From: an uncultured Bacteroidales bacterium
GTDB lineage: Bacteria > Bacteroidota > Bacteroidia > Bacteroidales > Paludibacteraceae
Assembly: GCA_903911085.1 (NCBI GenBank)
Contig: CAIWCC010000039.1
Location: 1-64,000 of the forward strand
Direction of reading: 5' to 3'
DNA: 64,000 nt
In this document: one piece after another, positions 28,601-36,235 of the stretch
Layout of the letters: every line of letters begins with the position of its first letter
How positions within the stretch are numbered: the stretch's first letter is position 1
Position numbers and translations under genes: made by a program
Notes under the pieces: model-generated
The model's database searches: none
The model's input: the letters and a program-made list of their open reading frames with translations, nothing else
Told to the model about the DNA's origin: nothing

Positions 28601-29005
28601 TAAAATCACACCTATGATTTTAATTGTCTTATTAGCAGGCATTACAGTTTTTTCTACCTGCTTTAACTTTTTTACAATATAAACCTGTTTTCCATCAATT
28701 TTAAAATCATTTGAACTGTTTTTAAAGAGTTCGTCTAATATTTTCGAGACTGGTTGATTTACTATATTGAGGTTTAATACTCTATTAAGATCAACATCTT
28801 TATCAGTGTAAAAGAAAACAACCTGACTGTTTTTTTCAATCAAAGTTAGAACCTCTTTTACAGTGACATTTTTCTTTTGGATCGTTAAGTTTGGTGTTTG
28901 TGCATAAGTTTCGCTCAATAATAGCTGAGCAAATAACACAAAAAGAAAAACTAAAGATCTAATTATACTATTTTTAAATAAATTGCGTTTCGCAGTGTTT
29001 TTCAT
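25634..29005 (-). CDS. SusC/RagA TonB-dependent transporter with STN domain
   Basis: This 1123-aa outer-membrane transporter starts with a signal peptide (SETYAQ near residue 36). Domains in order are an STN domain (about 40-112) that talks to the FecR anti-sigma, a carboxypeptidase-like beta sandwich (about 126-205), the plug starting VVVVGYGTQKK near 210, and a 22-strand barrel to the C-terminal phenylalanine (GSFGLEFNF). The STN domain marks it as a signal transducer, consistent with the ECF sigma and FecR genes just upstream. With SusD it imports oligosaccharides. The ligand is inferred from neighbours (GH92, GH35, GH2) to contain mannose and galactose. Confidence 0.96.
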   Translation of the reverse strand: MKNTAKRNLFKNSIIRSLVFLFVLFAQLLLSETYAQTPNLTIQKKNVTVKEVLTLIEKNSQVVFFYTDKDVDLNRVLNLNIVNQPVSKILDELFKNSSNDFKIDGKQVYIVKKLKQVEKTVMPANKTIKIIGVILDENNQSVIGANIVMLNNSAVGTITDNYGRFTLNVPDNGQLKITYIGYETQIIKIDGQSSYNISLNPSKKNLDEVVVVGYGTQKKVSVIGAISTIKANQIAVTSKVQLSQSLAGNIPGIIAVQRSGELGNDKADFWIRGISTFAKGGASQPLVLVDGVERDFNAIDPQEIESFSVLKDASATAVYGVRGANGVIAITTKKGVVGTPKVNVNIETSYKTPTVMPDFVDAAEYMTIANLANKQGGGVGNLFSQERITNTANRTDPDLYPSANWVKELIKPNTSNRRVNVNISGGAPKVRYFISASYHNEDGLYNTKTDREWDSNIKLNKVNFRSNLDVDLTPTTNVNLNIGSQLQMLNGPLSSSDDLWRGMIETSPNLIPLKYSDGQLSTPVVGANPYNWLTQYGYKRVADNTYNSTIGLNQSLNMLTKGLSAKVMFAYDVWTSHAFVGKFLPQMFNATGRDADGNLLGTITTGSPFLDKQILSQTNYTTYLETTLNYDRTFGDHQVGGLFLYNQREFNVSSGSGEYAVLPYQNQGFAGRLMYSYKSRYFAEANFGLNGSENFAPGKRFGFFPAVALGWYISEEPFWKNIKKFVPKFKIRGSFGNVGNDKLGDVRFAYITEVVPGGSYNFGSTSTYNPVYGSTEGKFGSSNLTWETETKRDIGVELGFFKNSLELNFDYFNNDRKNIFTQRRIIPSTAGFNEAPWANLGSMNNKGFDLSLTYRIVTGNWNIAAMGNFTYAHNNILNWDEPKQVYPNLTQTNHRLGQQFGYIAEGLYTEKDFEADGSLIQKNPIPQFGLNVMSGDIKYKDVNGDGVINSNDMTAIGFTENPEIVYGFGINASYKLIDVGVRFQGVANTTRMINDPQLIPFSQALDKGNIYKNLASDMWTTENPSQDVFYPRLRNGTNGHNFQPSTWWQKDMSFLRVKDIVLGFTFPKNILKRIHIEKARIYLIGNNLLTFSPFKLWDVELGTNNGMKYPIMQTGSFGLEFNF

Positions 29006-29258
29006 ATATTTATAGAGTTATAAAATTATATTGTAAGTGACAGTTCGTTCTCAAGAACTTTTTAGAAATTTAAGGTTGAGGTTGTGGCGTACCTTCCAAC
29101 TTTTTATTTGCTAATTTGTATTGTATTTCATAATCTTTAATTTTATGTTTTATATTAGTTGCATTTACAATAATTAATAGAGAAATTTCAAAATGATATA
29201 ATTTTGACTAAACATAGATTAATAAATAGCAAAATTTTGATGATGCTACAATAGATGA

Positions 29259-30485
29259 TTATTCAAATTTAATCCTGTATTCATTATCTTTGACAGCATA
29301 ACTAATGGATGTAATTTCAGATAATCCATTAAGCAACTGATTTAAGTCATCCTTCAGTTCTAATTTTCCCGAACAGGTTATACCAGAAGCAGAGGAAGGG
29401 AGTTTCATAGTCACATTGTAATAGCGAGAAAGTCTTAATAAAACATTTTCAATGGGTTCATTGTGAAATATATAATTACCATCATGCCAGGATGTGTAGT
29501 TTTCCACATCTACATTTCTCAGCGTACTTGCTTGGTCGGTATAGGCAAATAATTGATTAGGCTTTATTAGGGTTGGTTTTCCGTTTTTTGGTTTCACATT
29601 TACTAAACCACTTACCAATACAACATCGGTTTGTTTATCTTCTTTGTATGCCGAAACATTAAAAACAGTTCCAAGTACCTGAACATCTAATTTTTCAGTT
29701 TTGATAATAAAAGGGCGTTTGGAGTCGTGGAATACTTCCGCAAAAACCTCACCATCAACATATATTTCTCTTTTATTTTTGACAAATTCGGTAGGATAAG
29801 TAACGGTTGTACCTGTATTTACCCAAAGTGAAGTTCCATCGGAGAGCTTTAGAAATGCACGTTTTCCATAAGGTACCCGTAACTGATTAAATTCCTGAAC
29901 ATCCTTGACTATATTTGTTGACTGATTTACTGCAACCGATTGCTGATTTACCTTCAATTTTCCATTCTCATCATATTCAACTTTTGCCTGAACGCCATAA
30001 ATGGCCAATGTATTACTCCCTGAGACTAACTGTATTTGATGAGTGGGTTGCTTGGTATGAATTATGTTTTCGTTTGCAAAATCAGCTATTTGTTGATTAG
30101 TATCTTTTTGTAGAATTTTCAAATAACTAAATAGAGATAAGCTTATAATTCCGACAATACTACAAGCAACTGCAACATACCCTATAAAACTAAACCCTTT
30201 AATTTTGAATTCCTTTTTGTGGGTTGATTCGTCAATTCGGTTCCATAATTGGCTGATCTGTTCAACCGACACATCTGGTTTGTTTTCATGTAAGCTTTTC
30301 AGCGTCATAAAAGCAGATATAAACTCATCAACATTTACTTTATTTTCATCAATAAGAATTTTCCCAAAAATTTCGCTTTCGGGTGTTGGTTTCAACATCG
30401 AATCAATGAAATAATCGTCGGTTAAAAAGTCTTCAGCTTTATATGTATAATATTGTATAAACATTTCGTTCGTTAGCGTTTGCAA
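29259..30485 (-). CDS. FecR family anti-sigma factor
   Basis: This 408-aa protein has a cytoplasmic N-terminal part (about 1-100), one membrane helix at about 104-126 (YVAVACSIVGIISLSLF), a periplasmic FecR domain (about 205-300, with LRVPYGKRAFLKLSDGTSLWVN and VDGEVFAEVFHDSKRPFII) and a C-terminal DUF4974 domain (about 330-408). In these systems the STN domain of the SusC transporter signals glycan binding to FecR, which frees the sigma factor. The sigma gene is 46 nt upstream and SusC 253 nt downstream, the standard arrangement. Confidence 0.93.
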   Translation of the reverse strand: MQTLTNEMFIQYYTYKAEDFLTDDYFIDSMLKPTPESEIFGKILIDENKVNVDEFISAFMTLKSLHENKPDVSVEQISQLWNRIDESTHKKEFKIKGFSFIGYVAVACSIVGIISLSLFSYLKILQKDTNQQIADFANENIIHTKQPTHQIQLVSGSNTLAIYGVQAKVEYDENGKLKVNQQSVAVNQSTNIVKDVQEFNQLRVPYGKRAFLKLSDGTSLWVNTGTTVTYPTEFVKNKREIYVDGEVFAEVFHDSKRPFIIKTEKLDVQVLGTVFNVSAYKEDKQTDVVLVSGLVNVKPKNGKPTLIKPNQLFAYTDQASTLRNVDVENYTSWHDGNYIFHNEPIENVLLRLSRYYNVTMKLPSSASGITCSGKLELKDDLNQLLNGLSEITSISYAVKDNEYRIKFE

Positions 30486-30531
30486 ATAAGTGTTTCATTT
30501 ATTATTTTGGTACTCAATTTTATTGTTAAAT

Positions 30532-31167
30532 CTAAATATGCCATTTAAACAAAAATAAAATAAGCAATACGGTTAAAATAGCAACTGTTTTGAGTTTTTT
30601 TATAGCTCGATGAATCAGATTTTTTGCCGACTGATAATTGAGATTCATTAAAGTTGCAATTTCTTCACAAGAAAGTCCTTCAACATATCGATGATAAATA
30701 GCCTCTCGTTGGTTTTGATTAAGCCCTGACAACAGACGTTTTAAAAGCAATTCCTTTTCCGAACTATTTTCATTTTCAATCCATATTTCTTGATAATCTT
30801 TTTCTTGCAGCCCAATTGTGTCAGATTCGGTCAATTCAGATGTATGTGCATCTTTCTTTAAAAGGAAAAATAATCTATTCCTGAATGCTGTCAGAAAGTA
30901 AAACTTCACGTTTTCAACCTTAGCAAGGTTCTGCCTGTGTGTATAAATCTCTACAAATACATCATGAATGGCATCTTCAATCACCTCACTCTTTGCACGC
31001 AGAGATAACCCAAAAGCATACAAATCTTTAGCATACAATTCGTAAATTGCTGAATAGGCATTATTATCCCCTTCAACAAACTTATCGCGAAGACTATTAA
31101 TTGCAAAGGAGTCTAAATCTGTGTGTTTATACTTCATGGATAGATCAAGGTAATCGTGTGATGTCAT
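30532..31167 (-). CDS. ECF-type RNA polymerase sigma factor with hydrophobic tail
   Basis: This 211-aa sigma-70 family protein has region 2 at about 35-100 (AIYELYAKDLYAFGLSL, EDAIHDVFVEIYTH) and region 4 at about 140-190 (LNQNQREAIYHRYVEGLSCEEIATLMN...AKNLIHRAIKKLK). The last 17 residues, AILTVLLILFLFKWHI, are strongly hydrophobic and could be a membrane helix, which a soluble sigma does not need. A shorter start at 31137 is possible. It heads the sigma-FecR-SusCD cascade of the glycan locus. The 5' leader carries tandem 11-bp repeats. Confidence 0.92.
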   Translation of the reverse strand: MTSHDYLDLSMKYKHTDLDSFAINSLRDKFVEGDNNAYSAIYELYAKDLYAFGLSLRAKSEVIEDAIHDVFVEIYTHRQNLAKVENVKFYFLTAFRNRLFFLLKKDAHTSELTESDTIGLQEKDYQEIWIENENSSEKELLLKRLLSGLNQNQREAIYHRYVEGLSCEEIATLMNLNYQSAKNLIHRAIKKLKTVAILTVLLILFLFKWHI

Positions 31168-31187
31168 ATAATAAGAGAAGTTTGTTT

Positions 31188-31209
31188 CAAATAGTACTCA
31201 AATAGTACT
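31188..31209. repeat. Tandem 11-bp repeat upstream of the sigma gene
   Basis: CAAATAGTACT occurs twice in direct succession and is followed by a partial third copy (CAAATA). Each unit holds the palindrome AGTACT. It lies 20-40 nt before the sigma start codon, within the expected leader. Confidence 0.7.
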
Positions 31210-31267
31210 CAAATAAAAAGTTAAATATATTTATTTTAAAATTCAAAACGTTCTGAAAAAGGATTCG

Positions 31268-31275
31268 CAAATATA
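31268..31275 (-). promoter_or_regulatory. Possible -7 element for the sigma/FecR operon
   Basis: Read on the minus strand this is TATATTTG, matching the Bacteroidetes -7 consensus TAnnTTTG about 100 nt before the sigma start. A TTTG at -33 with correct spacing was not found, so support is partial. Confidence 0.35.
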
Positions 31276-31597
31276 CAAATCAAAACATTACGTTTTGTCT
31301 TTTATAAATTAAATAGAGAGTAAGTAAATTTTACCTAGTTTTAATATATTACAAACTAACACTTTAATTAAGTAATTTTAAATTTTGAAGTCGTTGCGAA
31401 ATATTTATGTATGGAATCAACAGATGTAAATATATGTCTTTATAAGTAGAAAAATAGAGGCAGGATATATAACACATTTCAAGTCAAATGCTATTTGTGA
31501 AAGTAACAGTTATGGCAAATGCATTAAGGTAATGTAAAAAGCGAGTTCATTGAATTCGACGAAAACTAACTGTTAATTCATTGGAGCTCGAAATATA

Positions 31598-31641
31598 GTG
31601 CAAGGTGCAAGTGTTTCTATATAGAAACTTGCACCTTGCAC
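31598..31641. repeat. Long imperfect palindrome
   Basis: The left arm GTGCAAGGTGCAAG plus TTTCTATA is repeated in inverse on the right, with a 2-nt bulge, giving about 22 paired positions. GTGCAAG is itself a tandem heptamer. No T-run follows on either strand, so it is not a typical terminator. Confidence 0.8.
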
Positions 31642-31669
31642 AATGTATAAATATTTAGTAATATGACAC

Positions 31670-31700
31670 TTGCGTATGTCGAAATATTTATGTATTTTTG
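31670..31700 (+). promoter_or_regulatory. Promoter for candidate small RNA
   Basis: TTG at 31670-31672 and TATTTTTG at 31693-31700 match the Bacteroidetes -33/-7 pattern with a 20-nt spacer. Transcription would begin near 31707. Confidence 0.5.
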
Positions 31701-31706
31701 AACCTG

Positions 31707-31899
31707 AAAGTTAAGCAGACAAAACGTTGTCTACGCACGACAAAGCAAGACTTTTTATTCGTTACTAAATCATTACTTCTTTTTATTTCAATTATAGTAA
31801 CTTATTGGAATGGAAAGAATTAGAATGGAAATATATGACCCCTCCTGGGTCACTTATAGCCGAAGAACACTTACATACTTTTTTATGTAGGTGTTTTTT
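31707..31899 (+). ncRNA. Candidate structured small RNA of about 190 nt
   Basis: The stretch between a promoter match and an intrinsic terminator has several stems: GTTACTA (31761-31767) with TAGTAAC (31795-31801), GACCC-CTCCT-GGGTC (31837-31851), and the terminator stem. The size resembles 6S RNA, but I cannot show the closing stem of that family. A 26-codon frame starts at 31811 and ends in the terminator loop, so a tiny protein is an alternative. No protein gene is fed by it, because the next gene has its own promoter. Confidence 0.45.
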
Positions 31900-31900
31900 T
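31866..31900 (+). terminator. Intrinsic terminator of the candidate small RNA
   Basis: AACACTTACATA (31866-31877) pairs with TATGTAGGTGTT (31884-31895) with one G-T wobble and a 6-nt loop, followed by a T run to 31900. Confidence 0.8.
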
Positions 31901-32075
31901 ATCCAGTAAATTAAATACTTACAACCTTATCCTAATTATCTAAGGGACCTTTTTAATTCAATTGTTAGTTTAATTGCTTTTGGTGATAAATTTTGTTACC
32001 AAAATTTTTTGCATAGTTTTCTCCTAACAATGCATTTATTGGATTTTAATTAAATATTTGATTGTCTTAATCTGT

Positions 32076-32103
32076 TTTGTAACATAAGAATCAACTATCT
32101 TTG
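32076..32103 (+). promoter_or_regulatory. Promoter of the M20 amidohydrolase gene
   Basis: TTTG (32076-32079), 16 nt, TATCTTTG (32096-32103). The start point would be near 32110, downstream of an alternative TTG start at 32101, so the ATG at 32131 is the likely translation start. Confidence 0.6.
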
Positions 32104-32130
32104 TGCTTACAAATAAAATATAGTTCCAAA

Positions 32131-33318
32131 ATGAAATCACTAATAAAACAACTCACCAGCCAATACTCACAATATGTAATAGATTGTTACCATCATCTTC
32201 ATGCTTATCCTGAACTTTCGTTTCAAGAATTTGAAACATCTCAATATATTCAAAAAGAGCTGGTTAGCATGAATATCCCATTTAGGGCTAATATCGGTGG
32301 AACTGGAATAATAGGTGAAATTGAAGGTCGTAATCCAAAAAAAAAGGTTATTGCATTGCGAGCTGATATGGATGCATTGCCAATTTGCGAGGCTGTCGAT
32401 TCGTCATTCAAATCATTAAATGATAATGTAATGCATGCTTGCGGGCATGATGCTCATACAGCTTGTTTACTTGGTGCTGCAAAAATATTAAATGAACTTA
32501 AGCAAGAATTTGAAGGAACTGTTTTGCTTATTTTTCAACCAGGTGAAGAAAAAGCGCCAGGTGGGGCGCGACTAATGTTGGAGGATGGTGTTTTTGATGA
32601 AATTGAACCAGAACTCATTATCGCACAACATGTTTCAGTTGATTATCCTACAGGAACACTCGGTTTTTTGTCTGGTATGATAATGGCATCGGCTGACGAA
32701 ATACATGTAAAAATTCATGGAAAAGGTGGACATGGCGCTTTGCCTCATTTAGTAAATGACACAGTTTTAGCAGCCTCGCAATGTATTGTTTCGTTGCAAC
32801 AAGTTCGCAGCCGACTTTGTAACCCACTCACACCAATGGTGCTTACGTTTGGTAGATTAATTGCTGATGGAGCTACCAATGTGATTCCTAGCCTAGTAAC
32901 CTTTTCTGGTACAATGCGAACTGTTGATGAAAAATGGCGTGAGGAGGCAAAAAATCATATTTGTAGAATTATTAAAGATACTTGTACAGCTAATGGTTGT
33001 ACTGCTGAGGTTACTATTCCAGATGGTTATCCATGTGTAATAAACGATGAAAATACCACTTTCAATGCCCAACAATTTGCTGCCGAATGGTTGGGAGAGG
33101 AAAATATCCGAACATTGGAAATGAGAATGACATCAGAGGATTTTGGTTTTTTTACACAAAAATATCCTTGCACTTTCTATCGTTTTGGTGTAAAAAGTGA
33201 AATAAATGCTGATACTGGTGGTTTACACAGCCCTAATTTTCGAATAGATGAAAATGCTTTAGTAACTGGCACTGGCGGAATGGCATGGCTGGCATGGAAT
33301 TTTATGACACAAAATTAA
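32131..33318 (+). CDS. M20 family N-acyl-amino-acid amidohydrolase
   Basis: This 395-aa cytosolic metallopeptidase-like amidohydrolase resembles hippurate and N-acetyl-amino-acid hydrolases. HLHAYPELSFQEFET marks the N-terminus. The two-metal site includes HACGHDAHT, a GEEKAPGGA stretch with the catalytic glutamate, the IIAQHVSVDYPTG histidine, and a final GGLHSPNF histidine. The dimerisation lid carries GKGGHGALPH. No signal peptide is present. A promoter match just upstream fixes the ATG at 32131. It is followed 45 nt later by menC, possibly on the same transcript. The acyl substrate is unknown. Confidence 0.9.
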   Translation: MKSLIKQLTSQYSQYVIDCYHHLHAYPELSFQEFETSQYIQKELVSMNIPFRANIGGTGIIGEIEGRNPKKKVIALRADMDALPICEAVDSSFKSLNDNVMHACGHDAHTACLLGAAKILNELKQEFEGTVLLIFQPGEEKAPGGARLMLEDGVFDEIEPELIIAQHVSVDYPTGTLGFLSGMIMASADEIHVKIHGKGGHGALPHLVNDTVLAASQCIVSLQQVRSRLCNPLTPMVLTFGRLIADGATNVIPSLVTFSGTMRTVDEKWREEAKNHICRIIKDTCTANGCTAEVTIPDGYPCVINDENTTFNAQQFAAEWLGEENIRTLEMRMTSEDFGFFTQKYPCTFYRFGVKSEINADTGGLHSPNFRIDENALVTGTGGMAWLAWNFMTQN

Positions 33319-33363
33319 TTATTTTATGTTTCTTGCAAAGTTTGCAATTCATCAAAAAAAATT

Positions 33364-34407
33364 ATGAACAACGCGCGATATACTCAGTTAAAACTCAAAT
33401 TGAAATTTCCTGCTGGAACTTCACGAGGTGTTTTGTTTGATAAATTGACTTCTTTTTTGATATTGGAAAGAGATGGCTTAGTGGGCATTGGTGAATGTTC
33501 TACAATTCCAATGTTAAGTATTGATTCCCAGCAATTTTACACTCAGAAATTGAAAGAGGTATGCGATTTGTTTAATAATAATGGTGATTTAAGTACTATC
33601 AATTTGAATGATTTTCCATCTATTGCATTTGGTCTCGAAACAGCATTAATGGATTTGAATGCTAATGGTTCTAAATGTCTTTTTCCAAGTGCGTTTACTA
33701 AAGGGGAAAATGGAATTCCTATAAATGGTTTGGTGTGGATGGGTGATAAGGATTTTATGCAGAAACAAATTTACGAAAAAATAAACCAAGGTTATCATTG
33801 CATAAAACTTAAAATCGGTGCCATAGATTTTAAAGTAGAGTTAGAAATAATAAAAAAAATTCGTGAACAATTTTCTTCAAATGATATTGAAATTAGGTTA
33901 GATGCTAATGGCGCTTTTAGCTCTAATGATGTTTTAGAAAAGCTTCAACAGCTTTCTGCTTTTGATATTCATTCTATTGAGCAGCCTATTCGACAGGGGC
34001 AAATGGATTTAATGGCTGAGCTTTGTAAACAATCACCTATTCCAATAGTGTTAGATGAGGAATTGATTGGAATAAAGTCTGCTGATAAAATTAAAATTAT
34101 AGAAACGATAAATCCTACGTATATTATTCTTAAACCTAGTTTGTTAGGTGGTTTTAATGAATCTGAAGAGTGGATTCGTATTGCTGAAAAACACAATGTG
34201 AAATGGTGGATTACTTCTGCTTTAGAAGCCAATATTGGACTTAATGCAATTGCACAATGGGCTTTTGTTTTAAATTCACCACTTCCTCAAGGACTTGGTA
34301 CTGGACAATTATATCATAATAATATTCCATCGCCTTTGAAAATAGAGAATGCGAAATTATTTTATGGCGCTGAAAGTAAATGGAATTTTAATTCGTTGTT
34401 GATTTAG
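33364..34407 (+). CDS. menC: o-Succinylbenzoate synthase
   Basis: This 347-aa enolase-superfamily enzyme keeps the MenC-type residues: base pair motif CIKLKIG (KxK), metal ligands in RLDANGAF, SIEQPI and VLDEELIG, and the opposite lysine in IILKPSLLGGF. It dehydrates SHCHC to o-succinylbenzoate in menaquinone synthesis, the respiratory quinone of Bacteroidales. The family can be confused with dipeptide epimerases, but the next gene is an o-succinylbenzoate-CoA ligase, 21 nt downstream, which settles the assignment. Other men genes are outside the window. Confidence 0.92.
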   Translation: MNNARYTQLKLKLKFPAGTSRGVLFDKLTSFLILERDGLVGIGECSTIPMLSIDSQQFYTQKLKEVCDLFNNNGDLSTINLNDFPSIAFGLETALMDLNANGSKCLFPSAFTKGENGIPINGLVWMGDKDFMQKQIYEKINQGYHCIKLKIGAIDFKVELEIIKKIREQFSSNDIEIRLDANGAFSSNDVLEKLQQLSAFDIHSIEQPIRQGQMDLMAELCKQSPIPIVLDEELIGIKSADKIKIIETINPTYIILKPSLLGGFNESEEWIRIAEKHNVKWWITSALEANIGLNAIAQWAFVLNSPLPQGLGTGQLYHNNIPSPLKIENAKLFYGAESKWNFNSLLI

Positions 34408-34428
34408 AGAATAATACAAGTGTGATAA

Positions 34429-35541
34429 ATGAATAATTCAACGGAAAAAATTAAACTCAACGGTGTTAATTTCGATAATGGAAATATCGATAAATTGATT
34501 GTTAGAAGCGAGTCCAATTATTCGTGGGAGAACTCAATATATCAATTCCTGGAAAATTGGTTTGATCAATCGGAATTTATTCTTTTGGAGACATCTGGTT
34601 CTACAGGCACTCCCAAAACTATAAAGTTATCGAAAGCCAGTATGAGAAATTCTGCTCACATGACGAATAATTACTTTGAATTAAGTAAAGATATTTCTGC
34701 TTTGCTTTGTTTACCAGCTTCTTACATTGCTGGAAAAATGATGTTGGTTCGAGCAATTGTAGGTGGTTATAATTTGACTACAGTTAAGCCAACAGCCAAC
34801 CCATTCGAAAACTTACATGAATTAATTGATTTTGCTGCCATAACACCTTTTCAATTGTTTCATTCCATTGAAAGTCTAAAATCAAAGAAGGTTAAAAAAT
34901 TAATTGTTGGTGGAAGTCCAATTTCCAATATGTTAGAAAGCCATGCAATGAATATTCCCACAGCACTTTACGAAACATACGGTATGACAGAAACTTGTTC
35001 GCACATTGCACTGCGACGGTTCAACGGATTAGAAAAATCCAATTTTTTTACAGTGCTTAATGGTATTAGTATTCATAAAGATGAGCGGCATTGTCTAATT
35101 ATTGAAGCGCCGCATCTGTTAGATTCTGAAATTATTACGAATGATATTGTTGAAATAATTAGTCCTAAATCTTTTAAATGGTTAGGTCGTTATGACTCGG
35201 TAATAAATTCTGGTGGCGTAAAAATACATCCCGAACAAGTAGAGAAAAAGCTTGAAAATGTAATTTCAGTTGGTTTTTTTATTGGTTCAATTCCTGATGA
35301 GCAATTAGGCGAGAAAGTAGTGCTGTTTATTGAATCACAATCATTTACAAATCAAATGATTGTTGATTTAAAAATATATTTGAACAATTATCTTGATAAA
35401 TATGAAATTCCAAAACAGATGATTTTTGTCTCAGAATTCAATTATTCCGAGAGTAATAAAATTCTACGAAAAGCAACAATTGAAAATGTTCTTTTGACAA
35501 ATACAAAGAAATCTACAATTTTTCAATATTTAATTTATTGA
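34429..35541 (+). CDS. menE: o-Succinylbenzoate-CoA ligase
   Basis: This 370-aa AMP-binding enzyme has the P-loop LLETSGSTGTPKTIKLS at about residues 57-73, the YETYGMTETCSHIALR A5-type motif near 183-198, and the hinge and C-terminal lysine region (KWLGRYDSVINSGGVKIHPEQVE, ILRKAT). It is shorter than the usual 450-500 aa ligases because the N-terminal subdomain is reduced, as in other Bacteroidetes MenE. It forms OSB-CoA for menaquinone. It sits between menC and a DNA repair gene on the plus strand. Confidence 0.9.
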   Translation: MNNSTEKIKLNGVNFDNGNIDKLIVRSESNYSWENSIYQFLENWFDQSEFILLETSGSTGTPKTIKLSKASMRNSAHMTNNYFELSKDISALLCLPASYIAGKMMLVRAIVGGYNLTTVKPTANPFENLHELIDFAAITPFQLFHSIESLKSKKVKKLIVGGSPISNMLESHAMNIPTALYETYGMTETCSHIALRRFNGLEKSNFFTVLNGISIHKDERHCLIIEAPHLLDSEIITNDIVEIISPKSFKWLGRYDSVINSGGVKIHPEQVEKKLENVISVGFFIGSIPDEQLGEKVVLFIESQSFTNQMIVDLKIYLNNYLDKYEIPKQMIFVSEFNYSESNKILRKATIENVLLTNTKKSTIFQYLIY

Positions 35542-35558
35542 TGTAAATCCTACAAAAT

Positions 35559-36071
35559 ATGAAAAACATTTCTGACATTTTGAATCTGTCATTTGGATTT
35601 GCCAATACTCAATTTGGTGAGTGTTGTATTGTGTTTTCAGATGATGAGATATTCGCACTAATTTTTGCCGAGAATAGGGAAGTTGCTTATGCAGATATTA
35701 TTTGTAGGTTTCCACAAATTCATTTAATACGAAATGACGCAAAAGCTGAGAATTTTGCACAAGTGATATTTATAAAACGAATTAAACCCCATTTACATCT
35801 TATTGGAACTAATTTTCAGTTATCTGTTTGGCATGCACTAGAACAAATTCCATTTGGTGAAGTTTCAACCTATAGCCAAATTGCAGATTCTATAGGTAAT
35901 CCGAAAGCTGTTCGCGCTGTAGGAACTGCCATAGGTGCCAATCCTATTGCTTTTATAATTCCTTGCCACCGTGTAATACGTTCAGATGGAGGTTTAGGTG
36001 GCTTTCGATGGGGGTTGGAATGCAAAAAGAAAATACTTGATTGGGAGAAAAAAATGTTTACAACTGAGTGA
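35559..36071 (+). CDS. ogt: Methylated-DNA--protein-cysteine methyltransferase
   Basis: This 170-aa protein has the active-site motif IPCHRVI with the acceptor cysteine near residue 136, preceded by FGEVSTYSQIADSIGNPKAVRAVGTAIGANP. This is the standard O6-alkylguanine transferase C-terminal domain. The N-terminal 80 residues form the RNase H-like domain. It repairs O6-methylguanine in DNA by suicide transfer. It follows menE by 17 nt and is probably cotranscribed by chance of position. Confidence 0.93.
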   Translation: MKNISDILNLSFGFANTQFGECCIVFSDDEIFALIFAENREVAYADIICRFPQIHLIRNDAKAENFAQVIFIKRIKPHLHLIGTNFQLSVWHALEQIPFGEVSTYSQIADSIGNPKAVRAVGTAIGANPIAFIIPCHRVIRSDGGLGGFRWGLECKKKILDWEKKMFTTE

Positions 36072-36235
36072 CATATTTTTAAGTTACAAAAAATCGATTA
36101 CATTGTTTATGTTATTTTTTTATGTAATATTGACACTTACATAATTTATCTATTAATACAAACATATTTGATTCGTTTTACTACTTTTGTAAAGCAATTG
36201 TTAAACAAATTTCTAAATTTTAAAATTTACACAGA

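Larger units (their letters stand above)
31168..32130. other. Long intergenic region between divergent transcripts
   Basis: No protein gene longer than about 30 codons is credible. It contains tandem repeats (31188-31209), a possible -7 element for the sigma gene (31268-31275), a long hairpin (31598-31641), a candidate small RNA with promoter and terminator (31670-31900), and the promoter of the M20 gene (32076-32103). The stretch 31290-31590 shows nothing else. Confidence 0.7.

Noticed and set aside
31707-31899. The candidate RNA as tmRNA or SRP RNA
   Set aside because: It lacks the tmRNA CCA-type end with T-loop and the SRP GGAA tetraloop domain.
32101-32130. TTG start for the M20 hydrolase
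   Set aside because: It overlaps the -7 promoter element, so it would lie before the transcription start.
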